Shown here piece by piece: positions 14,147 to 22,469 of a stretch of DNA of 61,471 bases. Made by a program: the position numbers and the translations under genes. The stretch spans positions 1 through 61,471 of the forward strand of contig CANRTU010000024.1 in the NCBI GenBank assembly GCA_947642745.1. The letters are read 5' to 3'. Source of the stretch: an uncultured Eubacterium sp. GTDB taxonomy: Bacteria; Bacillota; Clostridia; Lachnospirales; Lachnospiraceae. The notes under the pieces were generated by a model that was not told where the DNA came from, made no database searches, and saw only the letters and a program-made list of their open reading frames with translations. Each line of letters begins with the position of its first letter. Within the stretch, counting starts at the first letter, position 1.

Positions 14147-16768
14147 TTAAAAATCAAGATGCATAGAAACAAGTTCTTCTATTCTTTTACTTAAGCTTGC
14201 TTTAATAGTATCGTATTTTTCAAGTCTTTGATATATCTTTTTTTGCGTTATCACATCATATTCCCCATTAACATCAACAGGAATATTTATAGATATTTTT
14301 TTGATTTTTTCTTTACTCGCTGTTTTACTCCATTCAAAAGCATCAGATGACAATATTATTTGTTGTAGTGTGTATCGAATATAATGCAAGTCAATTTTTC
14401 CATTATATTCATCTTTTAATATCATAGGTCTATGATGGTCATTAGTCGTAAACTTATGATTATGAAAAAATACATAACCAACAGAGCCTTCTCTGTTCCA
14501 CGCAAGACAATTTTGAAAATATCTTACACCTGGCAAATTATCAGCTATCATGCCAACAGGGCTTTCTGTTTGTCGCCCACCATACACAGGAATATTTCCT
14601 GTATTGCTTCGTATAAACTTTTCTGTTAACCCTTTAATTTCAGGGAAGTTAAATAGCTTGTTCAGTGGTAAAGAGACATAGTTAATATTTTCTATGGACC
14701 CGGTTTTTGAATTAATAAATTGATTGATTTCCGAATCAATTGTTTCTAATTCTTTTATAAATTCATTTTCTGAAACTTTATTTATGGGTTTCAATAAGCC
14801 AATTTCTATTTTTTCTTCGTCGCTCAAATTCTTATCAATTAGCCATGTGGAAAAATTTGAAAAATCAGACCAGCTATATATTTTTGTTCTTGGAGAATTA
14901 AATTCTATGATGCCATTTTTAAAAAGCAAATAGTTATTAACACATTCGTTCAAATCATTTCTGATGGCTTCTCCATTTATATCATTAGTAAATCGTTTGC
15001 TGTCACGGGTTTCACCAATTTCTCCTACTATGTAAGTGAATACATCTGAACTCTGTAAAATATGTGATGGCTTTTTATTAAAAGCAATAATATATGTTTT
15101 TTTTGAAGTTGCATAAAAAGTATTTTTGGGTAAAGAAATTACAGCGTTTATTTGGCACTCTTTTTTCAAATATGTAATGATAGACTTTTGAGTCAATAGT
15201 CCATCGGGAACAACAACAATAGCTTCTCCATTTTCGTTTAAATTTTTTATAATCCATTCTAAAGCCAGTGTTTCTACACCCCGGCCTTTCAGAGAATAGT
15301 ACTGTTTTTTCTCCTTCGTCATAAGTTGCGAGGCAGATTTTTTAATGTTTGCGGAACTATTGGTAACATAAGGTGGATTAGTCAAAATCAAATCATATTT
15401 CTCTTCATCAATCTTTCCAAAAGTTCCTAAGTTTGACTTGATAAGATGAAAAACACTGTTAAAAGCATTGTTTGAAAAAGAATGCAAATGCTCCTTTGTG
15501 TGATATTTTGCCAATAAATCCGAAAAATAAATGAGCATATTTGCTTTTGCTAATATAATTGTACGTTCATCATCTTTTTCATCAGTGCCCTTATCATAGC
15601 CAATAATTGTAATTTTAGGATTAATGATTCCATTATTCGGCTCAAATTCCCTAAAAATATTTTCATTCATTACAATCGTTTCAAGTATAAATCCGCCAAC
15701 CCCACAAAATGGGTCGCATATTCTGGCTCCGTTTTTCAATGAATTTGCTGACGACATCTTAACCATAGCCTGAACAACATTACGAGGTGTAAAATATTGC
15801 CCAAGATTTTTGACGCCTGCACTTTGCCGCAAAAATGTCTCATATAATCTTGTTTTAAATTCTTTTGTTACATATTTAAAAGAACCGTGAATTTCATCAT
15901 ATTTTTGAAAACACTCCAAAACATCAGCAAATAAAGAAGCCTGACTTAAATTAGGTTCGCCCTTTTCATTGACAAAAATTGTACCATTAAAAATAGTTGT
16001 ACCATCAGCGCCTTTAGGAAACATATCGTTTTTAATAGTCCGTCTGCAATCTGTCGCATAATGTGTCAATGCGGCATCTGTTCCTGACCGTTCTTTACGT
16101 TCATATACGCTATTAAAATTGTTGTAGTATTCAAGGACACCAATATCACTTAAAAATTTAAAAACAAATATCTCAACAACATTATACAAGCATTTTTCAG
16201 GCTCTTTACCTGTATTGATCCAAATTTTCTGCCAGACCTCTTTAGCTAACGGTGTTGGGTCTAATATTTCTGGTTCAACAATATTATTTTCGTCTTCAGT
16301 TAAAGAATATTCTGCCTGGTCAATTAAATTTTCTAAGTCTATCTTTTCTTCAACCGTAATCTTTCCGCTGATAATTCTTTCAGCATCAAAAATAAACGGA
16401 ATATTCTTTCCGTTTCTTTTTATTTCTTCACCATTCAGAGCATTTATCCAAAAAGTTTTTGTACCATCCGTAACAATCAGTAGTTTGCATAAGAATTTTG
16501 CAACCTCTAATTCTTGTTTAATGGCTTTTGCTATCTTAGATTTTGTTGATAGTTCGTTGGATGTTTTATATTCAATTACAGCCTTAACAACCCCTCCTGA
16601 TAATGTAATAAGCCCATCAGGTTTTTTGTCAGAAAGTTTTTTTGACTGCTTATTTATAATTTTTGCTTTTTTAAGTTGATTTAAAGTTGTACTTCCTAAG
16701 CGATAATATGAATATCTTCCAATCCAAAAAGGAGTTGTCTGTAATAACTCTTCACTCATTTTTTCCAA
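14147..16768 (-). CDS. Fused restriction endonuclease-methyltransferase-specificity protein (type IIG / type I-like)
   Basis: The 873-residue single chain combines three parts. Residues about 45-70 contain PD (50-51) and ExK (66-68, IEYK), a PD-(D/E)xK nuclease site of the HsdR-N type. Residues about 290-600 are an N6-adenine methyltransferase with CDPFCGVGGF (near 350) and TNPPY (near 463). The last 200 residues resemble a type I specificity half (YVSLPLNKLFN, IPVYGGRQ, DHHRPMIL, KEKIKKISINIPV), with a final helix. Such R-M-S fusions cut and modify in one protein. The gene is AT-rich compared with its surroundings, overlaps an excisionase-like gene by 17 bp, and appears intact. Confidence 0.85.
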   Translation of the reverse strand: MEKMSEELLQTTPFWIGRYSYYRLGSTTLNQLKKAKIINKQSKKLSDKKPDGLITLSGGVVKAVIEYKTSNELSTKSKIAKAIKQELEVAKFLCKLLIVTDGTKTFWINALNGEEIKRNGKNIPFIFDAERIISGKITVEEKIDLENLIDQAEYSLTEDENNIVEPEILDPTPLAKEVWQKIWINTGKEPEKCLYNVVEIFVFKFLSDIGVLEYYNNFNSVYERKERSGTDAALTHYATDCRRTIKNDMFPKGADGTTIFNGTIFVNEKGEPNLSQASLFADVLECFQKYDEIHGSFKYVTKEFKTRLYETFLRQSAGVKNLGQYFTPRNVVQAMVKMSSANSLKNGARICDPFCGVGGFILETIVMNENIFREFEPNNGIINPKITIIGYDKGTDEKDDERTIILAKANMLIYFSDLLAKYHTKEHLHSFSNNAFNSVFHLIKSNLGTFGKIDEEKYDLILTNPPYVTNSSANIKKSASQLMTKEKKQYYSLKGRGVETLALEWIIKNLNENGEAIVVVPDGLLTQKSIITYLKKECQINAVISLPKNTFYATSKKTYIIAFNKKPSHILQSSDVFTYIVGEIGETRDSKRFTNDINGEAIRNDLNECVNNYLLFKNGIIEFNSPRTKIYSWSDFSNFSTWLIDKNLSDEEKIEIGLLKPINKVSENEFIKELETIDSEINQFINSKTGSIENINYVSLPLNKLFNFPEIKGLTEKFIRSNTGNIPVYGGRQTESPVGMIADNLPGVRYFQNCLAWNREGSVGYVFFHNHKFTTNDHHRPMILKDEYNGKIDLHYIRYTLQQIILSSDAFEWSKTASKEKIKKISINIPVDVNGEYDVITQKKIYQRLEKYDTIKASLSKRIEELVSMHLDF

Positions 16769-16952
16769 CCTCCCTGGAAAAGTTTCGATTTTTCTTCAGA
16801 TAAAAATCCACATCACTTTTTTGAATTCTCCAAGAGTTCCCTACCTTAGATGCCAACAAATCCCCTTTAGCAATTAATCGTCTCACAGTCTTATCACAAA
16901 CTTGAAGATATTGTGCTGTCTGAGCTACAGTTAAAACATCACTAACAATCAT
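16752..16952 (-). CDS. Excisionase-like MerR-type HTH protein
   Basis: A 66-residue protein starts at ATG 16952 after GAGGAGGAATAC; a longer upstream frame lacks a ribosome binding site. It is a single winged-helix domain: LTVAQTAQYLQVCDKTVRRL, LIAKGDLLASKV, then WRIQKSDVDFYL, as in excisionase-family DNA-binding proteins. It is translationally coupled to the restriction fusion gene, overlapping it by 17 bp. With no integrase nearby, it more likely acts as the controller of the restriction system than in excision. Confidence 0.8.
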   Translation of the reverse strand: MIVSDVLTVAQTAQYLQVCDKTVRRLIAKGDLLASKVGNSWRIQKSDVDFYLKKNRNFSREVGKNE

Positions 16953-17049
16953 AAGCGTATTCCTCCTCTGTATATAAAATATTATAATATAGTATAATTG
17001 GAAATTCAAGGATTTTTAAGGATTTTATAACCCTATAATAGACATATAG

Positions 17050-17081
17050 AAAGGCAACAAAGATTTCTCTTTGTTGCCTTT
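17050..17081. terminator. 13-bp perfect hairpin
   Basis: AAAGGCAACAAAG pairs fully with CTTTGTTGCCTTT across a 6-nt loop, with T-rich sequence on the plus-strand side. It insulates the minus-strand excisionase-restriction unit from its right-hand side. The gene it originally served is not evident. Confidence 0.6.
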
Positions 17082-17089
17082 AATATGTA

Positions 17090-17440
17090 TAAATCATTCA
17101 CTTCTTCATTGTACAGGTCATTATGTTATTCTTTTTCTGTCCAAAGTCATTTGGCGGGTTATTAATAATTTTACTATATTATAATTTCTCCGTATAATTT
17201 GAATTTACTTACAATTCAATCATTCTGGCTGATTACAAAGTCTTTTGGTTTTAACTTCCTTATGCAACTTTACCCATTCCCATATATTTTGTGCTATAAT
17301 ATTTGATATGATTTTATTCCACTCATTTTTCTCTTATCAGGATTCGTAATGTCCTGTGGGAAGATATAACTCAAGGGAAAATTTAAGGGGAAGTTCACCT
17401 GTACAAACTTAGTGTTTTCAAGGGGGATTTGACGGAGGAC
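17090..17440. other. AT-rich non-coding stretch
   Basis: No coding signal was recognised in about 350 bp of AT-rich sequence between the hairpin and the acetyltransferase relic. It probably contains the promoters of both flanking units and old insertion scars. Confidence 0.4.
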
Positions 17441-17446
17441 CGGGAA

Positions 17447-17971
17447 TTGAACTTAACATATAAAAAAGCTGCGATTGAGGATATAGATATATTAACAGAA
17501 ACAAGGATAGAAGTATTAAGGGCTGCTAATAAATTGTCTGGCGATGTTGATATGGGTGAAGTAAAAAGGTAATCTTATCACTATTATGAAAAAGCTCTTT
17601 GTGATGGGAGCCATATCGCATATCTGGTATTTGATGAAAATTGTATTGCAGGCACTGGCGGCGTCAGTTTTTTTCAAATAATGCCAACGTATCATAATCC
17701 ATCCGGAAAGAAAGCATATATCATGAATATGTATACGCATCCTGATTACAGAAGAAGGGGCATAGCATATAAAACACTGGACAGGCTGATTTATGATATT
17801 AAATGTAAGGGGATTACATCTGTTTCCTTGGAGGCAACTGCCATGGGGCGTCCTTTATATGAAAAATATGGATTTGTAAAAATGAATGATGAAATGGAGT
17901 TGCCAGAATTACTACTTTCAGTTTGCGGAGGAACTGAAGAAAAAGTATCGTTACGATCCAGGGGATTTTAA
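17447..17971 (+). pseudogene. GNAT acetyltransferase with premature TAA
   Basis: A TTG start after GGAGG opens a GNAT-type frame (LTYKKAAIEDIDILTETR). It is stopped by TAA at 17570-17572, after GEVKR. The same frame then continues without interruption: SYHYYEKAL, IAGTGGVSFFQIMPTY, the acetyl-CoA loop MYTHPDYRRRGIAYKTL, and LYEKYGFVKM. A single CAA to TAA change explains the break. The total length fits a complete acetyltransferase of about 174 residues. A C-terminal piece from ATG 17681 could still be made but would lack the first half of the fold. Confidence 0.8.
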
Positions 17972-18270
17972 ACGCTTATTTTATAAGGAGTCTGCCATGT
18001 ATAATCAGGCTGTCAGCCGGGGAAGTTTTGAGAGTGGCGGTTATGAGGCGGGCTGATAAATACGTCGGGAAATATGATCAGGAACAGGATCAGTAATACA
18101 GCGGAAATTCAAATTCATATGACAGCCTGGATCATAAACCTTTTTCCTGATGATATGAATCCTTTATGGAGCGTCATCCGGAAAGAGGTTTTTATGTATC
18201 AGAAGGATTCATATCAGGAGGTATGGTCTCAGACAGCGAAGGGTATATTTCGTCAGAGCGTATTTTAAAA
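17972..18270. other. Intergenic sequence with an imperfect hairpin, no gene recognised
   Basis: About 300 bp without a convincing gene. A plus-strand ribosome-site-like TAAGGAG precedes only very short frames. CCTGATGATATGAATCCTT (18146-18164) and AAGGATTCATATCAGG (18203-18218) form a long stem with a 3-nt bulge. This looks like accumulated repeat debris at the island edge. Confidence 0.4.
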
Positions 18271-18435
18271 ATGCTTTCTGTGGGATGTGCCCAAAGGGCA
18301 TGATATGCGTTACACTTTGCGGATAATCTGTCTCAAATTTATGAGCCACAGCGGGCTATGTGGATTAAACCAGGGTGTACGCTCCACTAAGTGTGAAACA
18401 TATCATTTCCTTTGGGCACATCTCACGAAAAGCAT
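18271..18435. repeat. 165-bp imperfect inverted-repeat element
   Basis: The arm at 18271-18318 (ATGCTTTCTGTGGGATGTGC, then CCAAAGG and ATGATATG) is complementary, with few mismatches, to 18389-18435. The 70-bp centre has its own short stem (CCACA/TGTGG). Arms of about 47 bp are far longer than a terminator. The shape fits a miniature inverted-repeat transposable element or a large RNA hairpin. It lies upstream of the purC promoter, not inside the likely leader. Confidence 0.6.
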
Positions 18436-18476
18436 GTTTCAGGCACGCTCTGGAAGCGGGCAAAAATATCTTAATA

Positions 18477-18505
18477 TTGCTTTTGAAATTTGTATGTATT
18501 ATAAT
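18477..18505 (+). promoter_or_regulatory. Promoter of purC
   Basis: TTGCTT (18477-18482), a 17-bp spacer and a perfect TATAAT (18500-18505) lie about 67 bp before the purC start codon. Confidence 0.6.
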
Positions 18506-18571
18506 TCTCATGTATCATGTGATAAAAGTCTTTATCATTCAGTTAACAGGGTTCATATATGGAGGACAAAA

Positions 18572-19444
18572 ATGAATACTGAATTTAAACCAGTCAGAGA
18601 AGGTAAAGTACGTCAGGTATATGATAACGGTGACAGCCTGATCATAGTGGCAACGGACAGAATTTCCGCATTTGATGTGATTCTAAAAAATATTATAACC
18701 AATAAAGGAGCTGTCCTGACCAGAATGTCTGAGTTCTGGTTTCAGTTTACAAAAGATATTGTGCCAAACCACATGCTGTCCACGGATGTCAGAGATATGC
18801 CTGAATTTTTCCAGACAACGGAATTTGAAGGCAAAAGCATGAAATGTAAGAAACTGACAATGCTTCCGGTGGAATGTATTGTGCGTGGGTATATTACAGG
18901 CAGCGGATGGGAGAGTTATCAGAAAAACGGAACAGTATGCGGCATCCGGCTTCCGGAAGGGCTGCGGGAATCGGACAGGCTTCCGGAACCGGTTTATACA
19001 CCGACTACCAAGGCGGATCTGGGAGATCACGACGAGCATATCACATTTGAAGAAAGTGTGGATATTCTGGAAAAACTGTTTCCGGGTAAAGGCGCTTCCT
19101 ATGCGGCGCAGATCAGGGATTATACAATCCGTTTATATAACAAATGTGCGGAATATGCACTGGCAAACAAAATCATAATAGCAGACACCAAGTTTGAATT
19201 TGGTCTGGACGAATCCGGAAATATGGTGCTGGGGGATGAAATGCTCACGCCGGACAGCTCCAGATTCTGGCCGCTGGAAGGATACCAGCCGGGGCAGGGA
19301 CAGCCTTCTTTTGATAAGCAGTTTGTGCGGGACTGGCTGAAACAGAATCCGGACAGCGATTACCTGCTGCCAGACGAAGTGGTGGAAAAAACAGCGGCAA
19401 AATATAAAGAAGCGTATGAATTACTGACAAAAGAGGTATTCTGA
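18572..19444 (+). CDS. purC: Phosphoribosylaminoimidazole-succinocarboxamide synthase
   Basis: SAICAR synthetase of purine biosynthesis joins aspartate to CAIR with ATP. The 290 residues show the signature LTMLPVECIVRGYITGSG, the substrate loop ADTKFEFG and LGDEMLTPDSSRFW. The start is ATG 18572 with GGAGG 6 nt upstream; a longer in-frame extension to 18287 runs through a repeat element and is not coding. It is followed by purF and purB with short spacings, forming a partial purine operon. Confidence 0.97.
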   Translation: MNTEFKPVREGKVRQVYDNGDSLIIVATDRISAFDVILKNIITNKGAVLTRMSEFWFQFTKDIVPNHMLSTDVRDMPEFFQTTEFEGKSMKCKKLTMLPVECIVRGYITGSGWESYQKNGTVCGIRLPEGLRESDRLPEPVYTPTTKADLGDHDEHITFEESVDILEKLFPGKGASYAAQIRDYTIRLYNKCAEYALANKIIIADTKFEFGLDESGNMVLGDEMLTPDSSRFWPLEGYQPGQGQPSFDKQFVRDWLKQNPDSDYLLPDEVVEKTAAKYKEAYELLTKEVF

Positions 19445-19486
19445 ATGTAGCGGCAGATGCTATATCTGAAATTGGAGGATTTTTAT

Positions 19487-20950
19487 ATGAATATGGACTT
19501 AGGCGGACAGGAGCGGCTTCCATTTATGGACACACTGCATGAAGAATGCGGGGTCATGGGCGTATATGATTTTGAAGGCAGAAACGTTGCTTCGGATATT
19601 TATTACGGCCTGTTTGCGCTGCAGCACCGGGGACAGGAGAGCTGCGGTATCGCGGTCAGCGACACAAAGGGGCCGATGGGCAAAGTGGATTCCCACAAAG
19701 ACATGGGGCTGGTCAATGAGGTGTTTAATCCAGAGAACCTTGGAAAATTAAAAGGCGACATCGGTGTGGGGCATGTGCGTTATTCCACGGCGGGAGCGTC
19801 CATACGGGAAAATGCGCAGCCCCTTGTACTGAATTATGTAAAAGGAACGCTGGGACTGGCCCATAACGGTAACCTGATCAATGCGGCGGAACTGCGCCGG
19901 GAACTGGAATATACCGGTGCGATCTTCCAGACGACCATTGATACGGAAGTGATTGCGTATCATATTGCCAGGGAGCGGCTGCATACAAAGACTGTGGAGG
20001 AAGCTGTGATGCGGGCGGCGAAAAAGATGAAGGGCGCTTATGCGCTGGTGGTAATGAGTCCCCGCAAACTGATCGGCGCCAGGGATCCGTTTGGATTCAA
20101 ACCGCTTTGTATCGGCAGGCGGGACAGTTCTTATATACTGGCTTCAGAAAGCTGCGCCCTGGAGACTATCGGCGCAGAATTTATCCGGGACGTTTCCCCG
20201 GGAGAAATCGTTACGATTACTCCGGAAGGAGGAATCCAGTCTTATACCGGACTGGGCATTCCGAAAGATCAGGAAGCCAGATGTATTTTTGAATATATTT
20301 ATTTTGCCAGACCGGACAGTCATATTGACGGTGTCAGCGTCTACAATTCCAGAATTGACGCCGGCCGGTTTCTGGCGCAGGATTCGCCGGTGGATGCAGA
20401 TCTGGTGGTGGGTGTGCCTGAATCCGGTAATGCGGCGGCCCTTGGCTATTCCATGGAATCCGGTATCCCTTATGGCATTGCGTTTATGAAAAACAGCTAC
20501 GTGGGCAGAACATTCATCAAGCCAAAGCAGTCCTATCGTTCGGACGGTGTCCGGGTAAAATTAAACGTAGTGAAAGAGGCGGTAAATGGAAAACGGGTCA
20601 TTATGATAGACGACTCCATCGTAAGAGGGACCACATCCGGCAGAATCGTTTCTTTGCTGAAAGATGCCGGGGCTGCGGAAGTACATGTGCGGATCAGTTC
20701 GCCGCCATTTTTGTGGCCATGCTATTTTGGCACGGATATTCCGGAACGGAGCCAGCTCATCGCATATAATAACAGTCTGGACGAAATCCGCAGCCTGATC
20801 GGCGCAGACAGCCTGGCATATCTGAAAGCGGAACGGCTGGAAGAAATGGTGGACGGACTGTCCATCTGCAAAGGCTGTTTTACCGGAAACTATCCGATTA
20901 AGCCGCCAGAAGAAGATATCCGGGGCGAATATTTTGACAAGAAAGAATAA
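19487..20950 (+). CDS. purF: Amidophosphoribosyltransferase
   Basis: This first committed enzyme of purine synthesis transfers ammonia from glutamine to PRPP. The 487-residue protein has an N-terminal propeptide ending before Cys21 (HEECGVMG), the nucleophile of the Ntn glutaminase domain. The phosphoribosyltransferase domain carries the PRPP loop VIMIDDSIVRGTT. A cysteine-containing tail (SICKGCFTGNYP) fits the iron-sulfur class found in Bacillus. The start at ATG 19487 follows GGAGG. The gene lies 42 bp after purC and 11 bp before purB. Confidence 0.97.
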   Translation: MNMDLGGQERLPFMDTLHEECGVMGVYDFEGRNVASDIYYGLFALQHRGQESCGIAVSDTKGPMGKVDSHKDMGLVNEVFNPENLGKLKGDIGVGHVRYSTAGASIRENAQPLVLNYVKGTLGLAHNGNLINAAELRRELEYTGAIFQTTIDTEVIAYHIARERLHTKTVEEAVMRAAKKMKGAYALVVMSPRKLIGARDPFGFKPLCIGRRDSSYILASESCALETIGAEFIRDVSPGEIVTITPEGGIQSYTGLGIPKDQEARCIFEYIYFARPDSHIDGVSVYNSRIDAGRFLAQDSPVDADLVVGVPESGNAAALGYSMESGIPYGIAFMKNSYVGRTFIKPKQSYRSDGVRVKLNVVKEAVNGKRVIMIDDSIVRGTTSGRIVSLLKDAGAAEVHVRISSPPFLWPCYFGTDIPERSQLIAYNNSLDEIRSLIGADSLAYLKAERLEEMVDGLSICKGCFTGNYPIKPPEEDIRGEYFDKKE

Positions 20951-20961
20951 AGGGAGGGACC

Positions 20962-22419
20962 ATGATGGCGACAGACAGATATACAAGTCCCTTGTCGGAA
21001 CGATATGCCAGCAGACAGATGCAGTATATTTTTTCACAGGACAAGAAATTCCGCACCTGGAGACAGTTGTGGATCGCACTGGCGCAGACGGAGATGGAAC
21101 TGGGCCTGAAAAATGAGAACGGGGAGCCGGTCATTACAGAAGAAATGATCGACGAACTGAAAGCCCATGCACAGGATATCAATTATGACGTGGCCAGGGC
21201 ACGGGAAAAGGAAGTGCGCCATGATGTTATGAGCCATGTATATGCTTACGGGCAGCAGTGTCCCAAAGCGGCAGGCATTATTCATCTGGGAGCCACGTCC
21301 TGCTATGTGGGGGATAATACAGATATCATTATTATGACAGAGGCGCTGCGCCTGGTACGGCGGAAACTGATCAACGTCATCGGGGAGCTGGCGGATTTTG
21401 CGGAACAGTACAAAGAGCTGCCGACGCTGGCGTTTACCCATTTCCAGCCGGCGCAGCCAACGACCGTTGGAAAGCGGGCCACATTGTGGATACAGGAATT
21501 TCTGCTGGATCTGGAAGATCTGGACCATGTGCTTGGCACCATGAAGCTTCTGGGGTCCAAGGGGACTACCGGAACCCAGGCCAGCTTTCAGGAACTGTTT
21601 CAGGGCGACCAGCAGACGATAGACAAAATAGACCCGATGATTGCGAAGAAAATGGGTTTTGCCTCCTGTTATGCCGTATCCGGACAGACCTATTCCAGAA
21701 AGGTGGATACCAGGGTCGTTAATGTGCTGGCAGGTATTGCGGCCAGCGCCCACAAGATGTCAAACGATATCCGTCTGCTACAGCATTTAAAAGAAGTAGA
21801 AGAACCATTTGAAAAAAACCAGATCGGATCTTCCGCTATGGCATACAAACGGAATCCGATGCGCAGCGAGCGGATTGCGTCCCTGGCCCGTTATGTGATG
21901 GCGGACGCATTCAATCCGGCAGTGACATCCGCCACCCAGTGGTTTGAACGGACGCTGGATGATTCGGCAAATAAACGTTTGTCAGTGCCGGAGGCTTTTC
22001 TGGCGGTGGACGGGATTCTGGATCTTTGCCTGAATGTGGTGGACGGACTGGTCGTATACGAAAAAGTCATCCACCGGCATTTAATGGCGGAGCTGCCGTT
22101 TATGGCCACGGAAAATATTATGATGGACGCAGTGAAAAAAGGCGGTAACAGGCAGGAACTGCATGAGCGGATCCGCAGGCTTTCCATGGAAGCGGGAGAA
22201 AATGTGAAGAAGCGTGGACTGGAGAACAACCTGCTGGAGCTGATTGCCGCAGATCCGGCGTTTCATCTGTCACTGGAAGAGCTGCGTTCCGGCATGGACC
22301 CGTCCAGGTATGTGGGGCGGGCGCCGCTGCAGACAGAGCAGTTTCTGGAGGACGTAGTACGGCCTCTTCTGAAAGAGAATCAGAAGCTGCTGGGAATGAC
22401 GGCGGAGATTACGGTCTGA
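20962..22419 (+). CDS. purB: Adenylosuccinate lyase
   Basis: The 485-residue member of the fumarase/aspartase superfamily cleaves SAICAR to AICAR plus fumarate, and adenylosuccinate to AMP. The superfamily signature GSSAMAYKRNPMRSE is present, as are the catalytic histidine regions LGATSCYVGDN and THFQPAQPTTVGKR. At 485 residues it is of the longer type, like the human enzyme and several Clostridia, rather than the 430-residue Bacillus type. ATG codons at 20962 and 20965 are both possible after AGGGAGGG. Confidence 0.95.
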   Translation: MMATDRYTSPLSERYASRQMQYIFSQDKKFRTWRQLWIALAQTEMELGLKNENGEPVITEEMIDELKAHAQDINYDVARAREKEVRHDVMSHVYAYGQQCPKAAGIIHLGATSCYVGDNTDIIIMTEALRLVRRKLINVIGELADFAEQYKELPTLAFTHFQPAQPTTVGKRATLWIQEFLLDLEDLDHVLGTMKLLGSKGTTGTQASFQELFQGDQQTIDKIDPMIAKKMGFASCYAVSGQTYSRKVDTRVVNVLAGIAASAHKMSNDIRLLQHLKEVEEPFEKNQIGSSAMAYKRNPMRSERIASLARYVMADAFNPAVTSATQWFERTLDDSANKRLSVPEAFLAVDGILDLCLNVVDGLVVYEKVIHRHLMAELPFMATENIMMDAVKKGGNRQELHERIRRLSMEAGENVKKRGLENNLLELIAADPAFHLSLEELRSGMDPSRYVGRAPLQTEQFLEDVVRPLLKENQKLLGMTAEITV

Positions 22420-22469
22420 CAAATATTTAAGCAGAGAGTATCTGTGGGCAGAAACTGAAGGAGCAGCAT

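Noticed and set aside
18146..18435. Purine (guanine/adenine) riboswitch before purC
   Set aside because: The conserved purine-riboswitch core was not found; the structure is a simple long inverted repeat upstream of the promoter.
18287..18571. N-terminal extension of PurC by 95 residues
   Set aside because: It runs through the 165-bp inverted repeat and the promoter, has no similarity to PurC, and a good ribosome binding site precedes ATG 18572.
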